From positions 1,674,001 through 1,738,000 of the forward strand of contig NW_004457735.1 of the NCBI RefSeq assembly GCF_000203815.1: a stretch of DNA of 64,000 nt. The letters run 5' to 3'. The notes below the pieces were generated by a model. The model was given only the letters and a program-made list of their open reading frames with translations, did not search any database and was not told the origin of the DNA. The position numbers and the translations under genes were made by a program. The DNA is from Cavenderia fasciculata. Its lineage: Eukaryota > Evosea > Eumycetozoa > Acytosteliales > Cavenderiaceae. This document shows positions 22,591 through 34,336 of the stretch, one piece after another; the first letter of the stretch is position 1, and each line of letters starts with the position of its first letter.

Positions 22591-22881
22591 AACTCTGTTG
22601 TATCCTATGTAAATTTGAAAATAAATTGATAAATACAAATGGTTTTGAATTAACGAAAGTATCGTCTGTTTCAGATCTGACCCGAAAGAGAGATAAAAAA
22701 ATAATAATATTAATTAAAATAACAACTTAACTGTACTGATCCGATCAGATAGATAGCTACTACTGTAGGGAGGTTGTTTATTGGATATTTATATATTGTT
22801 TAAAAGTAAAAGGGTGTGAAAAGAGATTATAATACAAGGTAAGCTTAGGAGATAGTGTTGTTGTGGTTAGGCGTAGCATAC

Positions 22882-23238
22882 TCAATGCCAACCGCCTTGA
22901 TTATAGCCACCTCCATAATAACTACCTCCACCACCACCACCTCCATTATAACTATTATAATAGTTGCCTCCTCCACTTTGGTAACCTCCAGAGTTAAACT
23001 GAGGTGACTGGTATCTTGGTCTGTAGCAATGAGCCATTCCAACACCATTGTTTACAATGACACCATGATAGGTTGGGTTTTTACCCGATGGATCATCTGT
23101 TAATTGTCCAAAGCGTGGTACACCACCTACTAGTTGTTCTCCCGTGTAGGAGCTATAAACTGGTCCATCAAAGTTGGTGATCTTTACCGATGGTTCTCCA
23201 GGTCCTCCTAACGAAAAAACATTTACTTTTTTTGACAT
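22882..23238 (-). CDS. Small Gly/Tyr-rich protein
   Basis: Single exon, 118 aa. The first 75 residues are a non-repetitive stretch (MSKKVNVFSLGGPGEPSVKI ... GVIVNNGVGMAHCYRPRYQS). The last 40 are a Gly/Tyr/Asn-rich tail with a Gly7 run and tyrosines (NYYNSYNGG, SYYGGGYNQGG) resembling prion-like or RNA-associated low-complexity tails. No known domain is recognised and there is no signal peptide. The intact ATG and the change from complex to repetitive sequence within one frame support a real gene, but the evidence is compositional. Confidence 0.6.
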   Translation of the reverse strand: MSKKVNVFSLGGPGEPSVKITNFDGPVYSSYTGEQLVGGVPRFGQLTDDPSGKNPTYHGVIVNNGVGMAHCYRPRYQSPQFNSGGYQSGGGNYYNSYNGGGGGGGSYYGGGYNQGGWH

Positions 23239-23840
23239 TCTCTATGTATATCTATATGTCTATTTATCTATTATCTATTTGTTGGTTGTATTCGTCTCGA
23301 TAAGCAATGAGAGAGAAGAGCCCTTTTGCTTTTATCAAATCAAGAATTGTGAGAAAAACTAAACTGATCAGGTCCGTTTTTCGATTGTAGAGAAATCTCC
23401 GAAAGATCAATAGACACCTCCGAATCTATCAATCCAACTATGTACGCCCAACTGATCATATGCACATATGAAACTACTAATAATAATGAACAAAAATTAT
23501 CATTGTATCTGTCTATACTTTATAACTGTTCTCACAAAAAAGGATTATTACGTAAATGGTTTAAATTGCTCTGGTGGTTAGAGAACTTTGAAAATTTAAA
23601 AAAAATCGATTGATGTGTTTCCCTCCTTTTTTCACATTTAGTTGTTACGATTGAGGAGAATGATATTTTGTTTAACCTAGACCATCATACAACAGTAATA
23701 GTTAGAGACAAGACAGCTGTCATCACCATCACACACGATTATTTTACGAGTATAAAGATATCCACCACCACACAAATTACAATTATCGATATCATTGACA
23801 GTACAGATCAAGGAGGGAGGAAGAAAGGACAGCACAGATA
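23239..23840. other. Divergent promoter region
   Basis: About 600 bp between the start codons of the Gly-rich gene (minus) and APC7 (plus). It contains mixed AT-rich sequence and C/A-rich leader sequence near 23720-23800. No gene is seen. Confidence 0.55.
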
Positions 23841-26142
23841 ATGATTCCTCCAATTAGCGTAGATCTCATGTTATCAAACATGAAGATGTTACTTGACGTT
23901 CGTCAATTTACATCTGCTGAATTATTGGTAGGTACTAGACGAGACGAGACGACTCTTTATATTTTTTTGGTTGAACTCTATCAGATTACTTACTTTTGTT
24001 GTTGTTTGTCTGTTATAAATAGGGTAATTTTATAGTATCATTACCATTATTATCAACAAATAATATAACATTGGCATTTTCAAATCAAAATAATCAATTG
24101 GTTCAATGGATCTACCAAGCATTAATTATGTTTGCCGATTCCATCTATGGACAATCACAATACCTTCGTGCACTCAAATATTACAAGAATGCACTAGATA
24201 TTGTTATCAAGGCAATCAACCAGAGTGCAAGCCAAGCCTCTTCATTACATCAACAACAACCAGCAGCAGTTGGAAATAATCTTTTTGGAACCAATTCTCA
24301 TTTCCCAAAATCATTGATGGATATTAAGCAATTAAAATCGATTGAATATGATCTACGTTACAAAATTGCATTATGTTTTATTAATACAAAGAAAATTAAT
24401 CTTGCAATCTCCTATGTAAGTACTTTTATCACCGGTTGGTTTTGGAATTAATAATTAATATTTATCTAATTTATATATGTCTAGTTGGAATCAATACCAA
24501 ATACAAGTAGATCACTTGATATTAATTTAACAATGGCAAGATTATACAAAGATATGAGTGGTGTTGGAAAAGAAAGAACAAAGTAATTATTATTATACAT
24601 TTTTTGAATCATGAAAGAGAGAGAACAAATAATAATAATTAATTTTAAATTGAATTTTAGAGATGCGATATTATGTTTTAAAGAAGTTTTAAGAATTTGT
24701 CCATTATGTATAGAGGCAACTATTGCAATCAAAGAATTGGGAGAAGATCCAGAACTATTTTTAACACAAGTTTTACACAAGCAACCCATTTCAAATGCAA
24801 ATATCGATTCATCTTGGATTCCTGCTTTGGCACTATCTCAATTTGAATTAAAAAGAAATCAACCTCAAAGTATGATTACTCTTTCTCATCTTCATTTATG
24901 TTTTAATCTATCTTTTAGAAGCCAACTAACCTGTCCCTTTTTCTTTCTCTCAAAAAGAATCATTATTTATATTAAAGAAATTAGAACCAAAATTCAATTG
25001 TAATCTTTATTTATTAGAAAAGTTAGCATTATCATATCTCTATCATGATGAGCCATCCATTATCAATACCATCAATACGTTTCATAAAATCAGACAATAT
25101 GATAGTTATTATACAAATTCAATGGATATTTATTGTTCCTTATTAAAACGTAGACAATTACAATTTGAATTAAACAAGTATGTTATGACCCAAACAACAA
25201 TCAAACCGTTATCAATCCAGTTAGTTGTATTAATACATATTTATTTATTTTATCTTTTTTAGAGTATGTCATGATTTATTAAATACAAATTCAGGAGCAC
25301 CAGAAAGTTGGACATCGGTAGCATTATATTACTTTTTAAAAGAAAATAATGAAAAGGCAATGGAATGTGTTGATAGAGCTATTAGTCTTAGGGAAACACA
25401 TCCCTTTTCACATTCTCTAAAAGGAGAGATTTACTTGTCGTTGGAGGATCCAAAATCAGCGCTGCCTTGGTTGGATCGTGCTTTCCAACTTTCCAAAAAT
25501 ATATTGACCGCAAGAGAATTGGTTAGATGTCATCTCTTCCTCAATCAAATCAACGAAGCCCTCATGGTTGCCCAAGCTATTCACCGAATGAGTCCAGAAT
25601 ACTCAAAATCAATGTCATTGGTGGGTATGGTTTTGGCCAATCAACCAGAGGAAAGACCAAGGGCCAGAAAAATTCTCTCAGAGGCTCTCGTATTGTCTCC
25701 ACATTGCATTGATACAGTTCTTACACTTAGTAAATTAAATATGGTTGAAGGAAAATTACAAGAAGCTTTAGATTTGTATGTAGATGATAAAGTAGATAAT
25801 TGATTAAGGTAATTAACAATCATTTCTCTATTTAGAATACAAAAACAATTAGAATATCAAGAAACAGATTTAATGCATACGGAAATGGCAAATATTTATG
25901 TTACTAAAGAAAATTATGAAGATGCAATGAGACATTACAATAGTGCGTTGGAGATCAATCACCAGTACGAACCTGCCATTAGAGGTTTACATCGATTAGA
26001 ATTGATAATGAAAGGAATCGATCCTGATCAAGAAGAAGAGGAACTAGAAGATGATGAAGAAATTGATGAAGATGAATTAGATGAAGACGACATGGAAGAA
26101 GAGGATATTATCGAAGATATGGATGGTGATTTTGAAGAATAA
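23841..26142 (+). CDS. anapc7: Anaphase-promoting complex subunit 7 (APC7)
   Basis: Seven exons: 23841-23927, 24023-24415, 24485-24582, 24661-24869, 24958-25177, 25263-25775, 25836-26142. All junctions keep phase and give 608 aa (human APC7 is about 599). The protein is built of TPR repeats, for example WIYQALIMFADSIYGQSQYL, CFKEVLRICPLCIEAT and AMRHYNSALEINHQYEPAI, in the same order as APC7, and ends with the family's acidic tail (EEEELEDDEEIDEDELDEDD). APC7 is a TPR-lobe subunit of the APC/C ubiquitin ligase that drives mitotic exit. The acceptor at 24957 is A-rich (CTCAAAAAG); the better-looking one at 24918 would create an early stop. Small introns of 60-110 bp are typical here. Confidence 0.88.
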
Positions 26143-26282
26143 AAAAATGGATAAAATTAATTTTATTATCCATAGAGAAATATAGTTAGTTTATAGATTA
26201 ATATCAAGTTAATTATTTTACTTTTGTCTTTTAATGTTATTTTCCAATCAAATTTATTTAATTATTTTTTGTGTTAGATGAT

Positions 26283-27833
26283 TTAAATATTTGTAGATGG
26301 AGGTAAATTTAAAGGAGTTGTCAAAGAAGAGGAAGAGGTGATATGGTTGCCAATTGCAGGTGAAGATGTTGGTGATGTTTGAGTCGAGGCAGGAGCAGAA
26401 ATGGATGACGAAGAGGACAAACCAGAAGAGTGTGCAATGGTACCATTGCTGCTTGAGAGTGATGGAGTACTCGATGCACTACCTCCATTGGTGCTACCAC
26501 CACTGGTTGGAACACCACCACCTGAATGGTGGTGAGGTTTTCTATGCTTAATTCCCTTCTTTTGTGATGGTAAAATCATAGAGGAGCCAGCAGCAACAGC
26601 GCTATTGCTACCATTTAAACCGGCAAGTGAAACAATAGATCCATTCGAAACAGATTGCTTAATAGAGCCCGTGACAGGCGACGACAATGATAATGGTGTA
26701 GATGATGTTGAATTGGGTTGTAAAGTCGATGACGATGTTGTATTGTTGTTGGATGAGGTTGAATTTGATTGTTGTTGTTCCTTTGGATGAATGATAGAAG
26801 AAGTAAGAGATAGTGCAGAATTGGATACTGCAGGATGAAGGAAATTAAATAGTGGGAAGGATATACGATTTGGATTGACGACCTTTGAATTCAAAGTCTT
26901 GACGATAAAGTTTTGAATAAATTGACCAATTTTTCCTGGTTCCTTTAATACTGTTTCGTGACCCATCTTGGTTACCATACGTAAAGTCAAAGATGGTGAT
27001 TCTTTCAAATACAATGAACATAATGGATTGGTATGATTTGGTAAATATAAAACAAACTAGAAATAATAGATAAAATGGTTAGAGTCAAAAGTATCATTTC
27101 GTCATTGTCTTTGTTTTCCTTACATTTCCAGAGAATTGTTTAATCGATATTTTAGTCTTTACAGGAAGACAAGCTGTATGTTTTTGTGGCCAATTGAGCC
27201 ATAACTCTGTGGAAGCAGTGATAGAGGCATCACCCGAGTAGATTAAATCGAATTCAATAACATTGACCGATGCATTTACTGGTGATACAAGTCTAATAGT
27301 ACCAATCTCTGGTGTTGTAGTACCAATGTTTATATCAGAGAATGATAATTTACCCTATAAAATGACAAAAGAATGATTAACTATATGACATTATATTTAC
27401 TTTTGAGACTTTTTGGTCACCATTTTCTTACAATATAATCTGGTTTTGATTCATCTTCTGCAATGCTATTTAAAAGTTCATGAATATGTCTAGAGTATTG
27501 TTGTGAATGATTAATCTCTGACAATACTCTCTTTGTGATGAAATTGATCCATTTGCAAGTCTCAATAGATGTTGGTGGAGTGTTGCTGATGGAATAGTCG
27601 ATTGGCTCGTTTGTCGAAGAGGTAAAGTAGAATGACTTTTTGTGTGTACGTTGTTGCTTGTTGTTATGTTGTTGTTGTTGGTGTTGAAGCTGTTGCTGTT
27701 GTTGTTTCAAGCTCTTATCTTTTGGTAGTGATCTAGGATCAATCTTTTTAGACAACAATCTAAAGAACACATAGAGCAATACGGTAGTTGTGAAAATGAT
27801 ACCAAGTAAAAATCCAATTATAATGTTATACAT
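26283..27833 (-). CDS. mmm1: MMM1-like SMP-domain protein (ERMES)
   Basis: Three exons (27833-27432, 27354-27124, 27056-26283) give 468 aa. The ATG at 27833 starts an N-terminal membrane segment (IIIGFLLGIIFTTTVLLYVF), followed by a Gln/His linker. About residues 95-300 form an SMP lipid-transfer domain: KWINFITKRVLSEI, KLSFSDINIGTTTPEI, STELWLNWPQKHTACLPVK, ISIKQFSGNLVLYL and GKIGQFIQNFIVKTLNSKVV. A single N-terminal membrane anchor plus one SMP domain is the Mmm1 layout, the ER-side anchor of the ER-mitochondria encounter structure. TEX2/Nvj2-type SMP proteins are the alternative. Unlike fungal Mmm1 it has a 150-residue Ser/Thr/Gly-rich disordered tail. The open frame continues upstream of 27833 without an ATG. 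Confidence 0.72.
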
Positions 27834-28203
27834 GATTGAACTAGTAAGTAGTAAGGATCCTACTTGTGTATACCTTATCTGTATATGTATATTTATATAG
27901 TATAAAAGTATCTGTGTTTGTGTTCTCTGAAACTGATGCAAAGGATGGTCGTGTAGTTTGAACGACTATTAAATTTTTCAAAATTTTTTTTGTTATCTCA
28001 AAGGTGATGTAATAGCACCATCATCCCATTGTTTGTTCAACAAACAGCAAATAATTACTACGCGTACACGACACCTTTCTGATCGATCGGATCTCGACTT
28101 GTTGCATTGTAGATAACGATCAAACACATATCAAAGAAAGCCATTCAAGTTCGACAGTCACTGTGTTTGTATATATAAATAGACATCAAGGAACCAAGAT
28201 AGG
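27834..28203. promoter_or_regulatory. Bidirectional promoter, MMM1-like/Hikeshi
   Basis: 370 bp separate two divergent start codons. TATATAAA at 28172-28179 lies about 25-32 bp before the Hikeshi ATG, implying a very short leader on that side if used. No gene is seen. Confidence 0.5.
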
Positions 28204-28838
28204 ATGTTTGGATACTTGATTCAAGGTAGACCTGTTACACCTACAGTACAACAACTATCACCTCAAAAATATTTCTTTCAAATTGAAGATGCTTCATCTG
28301 TACATAATTTCGCTGTCTTTTTAACTGAATTGTAAGTACTACTACAATCATGCGCATGTCCTGTGAACTTGGATTATTTATGTATTTATTGATTAATAAT
28401 GTTTTGTTTAGAAACTTTCCAGATGGATATGGAGCAGCTATTTATTTGGCATATGCACCATTTCAAGAATGGAAGTATTTAGGACACATTAATAAAAATA
28501 AACCGAGTGCATTCTTTAGAATCGTCCAAGAAGGTGACCAAACCATGATGTTTGATCAATCAAAACAAACTGCACAGGTTGGTATATCCATCGAAACAGA
28601 GGCTGAAATCATGTCCAAGGTAAAGACAAATACTGGTAATGAAAACATGGTATTCAAACCTGCAGATTTCAAACAATTTGCCTTTAAAATGTGTCACAAT
28701 TTTGTAAATTATATTCAATCGTTTGCTGGAACTACTGGCGTACCTCCTAATCTAATCCCTGCCAATTCAGTTGATAAATGGTATCAAAATTTCCAAAGAA
28801 AATTACAAAATGATATTTTATTTTGGAAAGAATCCTAG
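28204..28838 (+). CDS. hikeshi: Hikeshi/Opi10 family Hsp70 nuclear import carrier
   Basis: Two exons, 28204-28331 and 28412-28838, join in phase 2 to 184 aa; human Hikeshi is 197. The start MFGYLIQGRPV matches the family's MFGCLVAGRLV, and NFPDGYGAAIYLAYAP, LGHINKNKPSAFFRI, AQVGISIE and the C-terminal PANSVDKWYQNFQRKLQNDI..FWK are diagnostic. Hikeshi binds ATP-Hsp70 and FG nucleoporins and carries Hsp70 into the nucleus during heat stress. The start codon is in exon 1 of 128 bp. Confidence 0.93.
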
Positions 28839-28959
28839 GATAAGGAAAAATTACAATTAATAATAATAAAATATACACACCAAACCTAATCCAAATACTT
28901 TATTTATATAATACATTTTATGAAAAAATGATAAATTAAATCTTCTTCTTCTTCTTCTT

Positions 28960-30783
28960 TTAAATTAAAGTATTTGGATCATTTGAACAAATGAATCTAT
29001 GAATTTTAGATGATAAATGTGGACCAAGATTCTTTTGAGTCTTGGTAGTGTTGGCATTGGTTGATTCAATCTTTAGATTGGAAAGCATAGTCTCTCGATC
29101 ATTTTCATCTTTTAATTTTTCATAGGCACGATACAGTGAAATAAAGGTTGGATATTTGGCAACGATACATCTTGCTATATTACTAGAAATACCATGAACC
29201 ATTGACAATTGATACAACCAAATTTCAGCTGGTTGTTTTCCTTTTTTCTTGATCGCCTCTGCACAAAACCCTTCAAACAATTCATTCGTAGCTTCTTTGT
29301 ATGGTAAAAATGCCAATGTCTCTGTCAACTTTGTCAATAATGATGCAAATTCTAATCTATTTGATGGTTGATAAATCATCATTTTATATTCAATCTTGAT
29401 GAAAACAAAAAAAGAAATGGATTAATATTATTAAATGTTTCATCTTGACTTCTTCTTTTTTGACATACTCTTAGTTTAATTAATAATCTTTCAATTTCTT
29501 GTTTTGTAACATGAGTACCAACAGTTTGCCTATTACCATTTTTCATATTTGATTCAATGGCTTGTGATTTTTTTCTTAGGAATGGATCCAATCCTTCAAT
29601 GAATAATATAAATCGTTTATCTCTATTGCTATTTGTTAATTCTGCTATTTTCTCTACCAATTGACTCTTTTCAACATATTCATAGAAAATATCAGCTGGA
29701 TATTTTAATATTATATAATCCTCTGGTTTATTTGTTCCCTATAAATATAAAGATAATTATTAGTATATATTCTTTATCATTATCATCTAAATGATCATCG
29801 TTGTGGTTATATTATTATATTTACATTATCTAATTGTCTTTTCCAAATGATTGAAAATTGTATTCTTAAAGTTTCTTGACAAACCTTTATTTCTTGTGGA
29901 ATATAGGTTAAAAGGTCTTGTGTTTCTGACAGACAATGTAGATTTTCGTCAAATACCAAACTCATTTCCTTTAATGCATCCTTTTTAGTTTTCTTTTTTG
30001 GTGCTTTTACTTTTTTGGTAGCATCCAATGTTGGTGATCGTTTTCTTCCTTTTGTTTTAATAGATGAATCGTTGTTGTTATCCATATCAATGTTATCTAT
30101 ATCATCATCTAGGTCTCCAAATTCATTACTCTTTTTCCTCTTTGATGCAGCTGCTTTCTTTTGTGTCTTCTTGTCAACCTTTTCTTTTGCCCTCTCCATT
30201 TGTTCCTTTTTTTTCTATCCTTGGCTGATTCAAATTCATTTGCAACTAGTTGATCGAGATCATCATCATCATCATCATCGTCTGGTTCATCTTGTATATC
30301 TTCATTCTCCCACAAAGATGTTGTCGTCTTTGATGATGATGATGATGATGATGATGTTTTTGATGATGATGAAGATGTACCATTATAATTGTTTGTTCTA
30401 TTTGTTGTCGATTTTGAATGATCATTCCATCCAGTTAAACAAATTTGATCATCATCTATACTTTCATTGAAATAAAACTCTTCATCAGATGTTGGTATTG
30501 GTTTCTTTGATTTCTTTGTTCTAGTTGAAGATGAAGTTGAAGTTGTTGAAGTTGTTGAAGTTGTACTAGTACTAGTAGTAGTATGTTGTGGTGGTGATGA
30601 TTGAGGATCCCTTATATCATATGTATTCTCCTCTACTTCCTTTCTTTTCCTATCACTATTGCTACCTCGACTACTACTAGTACTTGTATATTGTTGTTGA
30701 TGTTTTCTTTCTCTTTCTTTCTTTGCTATTTCAGCCAAGGAGAGATGGAAGTCATCTACATCAATCGAATCGTTTCTATCCAT
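28960..30783 (-). CDS. eme1: EME1-like structure-specific endonuclease subunit, frameshifted
   Basis: Three exons (30783-29825, 29738-29469, 29394-28960) would encode about 554 aa, but exon 1 is in two frames. The upstream frame carries the disordered Ser/Thr/Asp-rich N-terminus up to FESAKDRKK; the downstream frame resumes at MERAKEKVDKKTQKK. The switch is at an A8 run (T8 at 30207-30214 on the plus strand); one more A would fuse them. The C-terminal half has the ERCC4-type fold remnant (DKRFILFIEGLDPFLRKK) and a helix-hairpin-helix region (SMVHGISSNIARCIVAKYPTFISLYRAY) as in EME1, the non-catalytic partner of MUS81 that resolves recombination and fork intermediates. A homopolymer base-calling error is more likely than a true null allele. 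Confidence 0.7.
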
Positions 30784-30968
30784 CAAAAGAGAAGGAAAGG
30801 AGGAGGTATTTGATGTTGTGTTATTTATAAATCAAAACAAACAAAATAGACAATTTCAAGACTTTATGTTTTTTTGTGCAATACTCATGTTGAGCATTAA
30901 GATTAAATTATTGGAAAAAATCGATCATTATTATTATTTATTATTATTTATTATTATTATTAATTAAT

Positions 30969-33900
30969 CTATAAAGAAATAATATGTCGATAGGTGTCTC
31001 TGATATAGGAAGCATTTCGAATGATTGAATCTAAACTATCGATATCAACCAAATCACTCTTTTGGAGTGTTTGTACCAATTCCATAAACTCCATGTTTAA
31101 CAAATCACTGCTCCAATCGGATAAAAGTGCCGCACAGAGACTAATGTGTAGCAGCGAGAATCCTTCATTATTCTTATCGCACATGTATCTGTCCCAAAGC
31201 TTAACTCCAGTCTCAAATGAAACATCGCGTACCAAAAAACAAACCATCCATCTAAATGAAAAATGGCTAAAATCAATTTGTTGTTTCATAAAATGATTAT
31301 ATAATTCCTCTATAGAAAATTAAAAAGTAAAAGGTTTTTTTTTGTTAATACACATAATAAAATATATATATATATAGATTTTAGAGTATCTATATTTACC
31401 ATTTGATTCTTGAACCAATTTTGATAATTTTTTCATCATTCCTTCAGCTGGTAGACCACAACCAGTGTTTGTGGCATAGGGTTTGACTGAATTTAATAAA
31501 CTTGAAAGACACCAGTAAATGTCTGCTTCAACCTTTGATAGGATGTCAAACTTTTGATTTTGAATCATCTCTTTGACAGCGACACCATCTCCAATCGACT
31601 TTGTCAATGAAGCAATGTCTTCCTCTTCTGGGTACAAATTGGGATAGGTTATCTTTGAAGGAGATGATTCCATTTGTGATATGGCATGACCCAAAAACAC
31701 AATTAAAAATGGACAAAGTAAATCATTTAATCCTTGGAAATAAGATAAATCTGTATTCTCTGATGACCAAATTGCCAATATTCTTTCACTCATCTTAAAA
31801 TTTAAAAAAGAGAAATAAATATTAATATATAAATATAAATTATTATCTATATTATTTCTTTACATACTTGTTCAATTTCTTTTAATTCAAATAATTCATA
31901 AAATCCATCAGGTCTAGTTCTAATGACATCGATATGAATTTGTTGTAAAAGATCTTTGAATTTTGATTTCTCGTTTTGACCCAATGCAGTTTGACTCCAA
32001 AGATCGGCAACGTTATTTAATAATTTGTTGGTTCCTCTTTCAAAATCATTTTCATCAACATGGAAATTTTTGAATTGGTCACCAAAATACTTTTTAACCA
32101 AGTCTCTATACCTACAAAAGATAAATATAATTGGTTAGATATTGTTATGTGGAATGTTGATAGTCTAGACTTACTGTAATCTTTTATTCAAAAGGACAGA
32201 GGCTCTAATATCTGAACGAGCAGGTAAATAACCAGCCATTAACATCCAAGAAGTAGCACGACAATGATCAGGAAAACCATAGTGAGTTCCAAGTAATTTA
32301 ACGATATCTACATTGACATTTGGTTGATCAAGATGCCATTGAATATGTTGTGAAATTTTAATACGATCACCATTTTCATTCAAGTATTGTGTTAAATCTC
32401 TATACTTTTCTTGTTGTTGTTGGTATTGTTGAGAACTGTTATTATTACTATTATTTTGTGAATCACCTCTTGGAGATGGAATTGAAATTGATAATAATTG
32501 TAAAATATTATTAAACTTTCCTTTGTTTCCTTTACTTTGTTGTTGTTGTTGTTGTAATTGTTGTTGTTGATGTAAAGGTTGTTGATTAAAAGGTGTTGGT
32601 GGTAATGATTTATACTTTTGTAATGTTATATCTTTGTATGTCGTAGTTGTAGTTGGTACTCTATTATTACCATTTGATTGAATAGATGGATAGGAAATAA
32701 AATCCTCATTACTGCCACCACTATCACCTCCATGATGATTATTTTCAAAATCAAGTGAAGGGTAACTCGGAGATGATATACTTGACAATTCATCAGCCGA
32801 TAGTTTTGGATATGGGCTAATGTCAACAAGTGGTAGGGAAAACTTTGATCTTTCAGTTCGACTTTGTTGTTGTGAAAGTTGATTTAAAACAGAGGATCTA
32901 TAGGAAATATGTAGTAATGAAGGTGATGATATTCTTTGTTGTTGTTGTGGTAGTGGTGGAGGAGTCGATGGTAATGGTTTGGATGGCGTAGAATTTACAG
33001 TATCCTTTTCAACCACTTCAAATGTTAATCCTTCAATGGTTTCTTCATGATGATTTACAATTGGATTAACTATATTATTATTATTATTATCTATATTATC
33101 TATATTATTATTATTATTTACATTATTACAATCGTTATTATAATTTTGATTATTGTCTATTTCTGCATCATAATTGCTATTATTATTATGGAAATAGGAA
33201 GGTTCCAATGGTGAAGATGAAAAGGTTGAAGATGCAGTAGTAGTAGGCAATGAAGAAGACAATGGAACTTCATTAGAGTTGTTTGATTCTTGTTGTTGTT
33301 GTTGTGGTTGTGATGGTTGTTGTTGTCTCAAATGATTTAAAAATGGAAGAGATGAAAATGAAGTAGATGGTGATGATGGATTAGAAGAAGATGGGGAATT
33401 ATTGTTGCTATTGCTGTTTTTGAGATTATTGATGATGGAATCCACTTGTTGAGGAATTGGTATGTTCTTGACTGATGTGATCACCTTTAACAACTTGTTT
33501 TTGAGAAGTGTCTTGCTTCCATCCTTTGGTGATGACGATCCACTTGTACTTGCGTGTCCATGTAAATCCGTTGATGATGAATGATTAGGAATAAAAGTTG
33601 AATAGAGTCCAGAATAGGGTGATGAAGGGGATCCATGTTGATGATGATGATGACTGGTGCTAGTTGAATTCATGGCAGAAGTTGAGAGATATCTTTTATG
33701 AGTACGATCGGTACGTGGAGGCACGGGTGGAGGAGGCAATGGCTTTTCCAATTGCTCTGCTGCAGTCGCTGCAAACGACGATGGAGACGGCTGGATATCG
33801 ACCTTGGTTTGTTGTAATGGAGATACGTAGTAAGGTGTCGTCTCACTGCTACTTTGACAAAGATCGTTGTGTAGTAGTGATGGTAAGGATCGTGAAAGTT

Positions 33901-34336
33901 GATTATGTGATGGTTGTTGTTGTTGTTGTTGTGATGGTACAGTATTAATTGTAATGTTACTAGTTATTTGGATGTTTAATGGATTACTACTTATTCCTCC
34001 TTTTTGATCATCGTCTGTAAAATCCTTGTAATATATATTTGGTGAATAATTATTCAAATGGTGTCGATGTTGTTGTTGATGATTGCTACCAACATTGCTT
34101 TTGGTATTGTTGTTGTCGTTGTCATCATCGTCACTACTACTGTTACTGCTACCACCATTATAATCGTCACCATTATTATGATTATTATTATAATCCTTGT
34201 TCTTGTTGTTGTTGTTGTATAAATCATCATCTTCATCCAAACTACTCCATAACTCTGTGTCATAGAGTGATGATTTGATATGTTGTTGTTGTGGCTGGTT
34301 ATTATTATTAATCAAGTTGGTGCTGTCCATCTTCAT
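30969..34336 (-). CDS. TBC1D22-type Rab GTPase-activating protein
   Basis: Four exons (34336-32175, 32111-31868, 31793-31400, 31309-30969) give 1046 aa. The first ~650 residues are Asn/Gln/Ser-rich with Pro segments (PPPPVPPRTDR) and are probably disordered. The TBC domain starts near residue 690 (ATSWMLMAGYLPARSD) and has the Arg finger in IHIDVIRTRP (about R785) and the Gln finger in YFQGLNDL (about Q822), followed by IEADIYWCLSSLL-like and FSFRWMVCFLVRDVSFET motifs. The order and spacing fit TBC1D22A/B. Both catalytic fingers are present, so GAP activity towards a Rab is expected, probably in Golgi/endosomal traffic. The human protein's N-terminus is much shorter. Confidence 0.85.

Noticed and set aside
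24917-24957. Alternative acceptor (TCTTTTAG) for APC7 exon 5 at 24918
   Set aside because: Although more T-rich, it would give a stop codon after three residues; the acceptor at 24957 restores the conserved TPR sequence.
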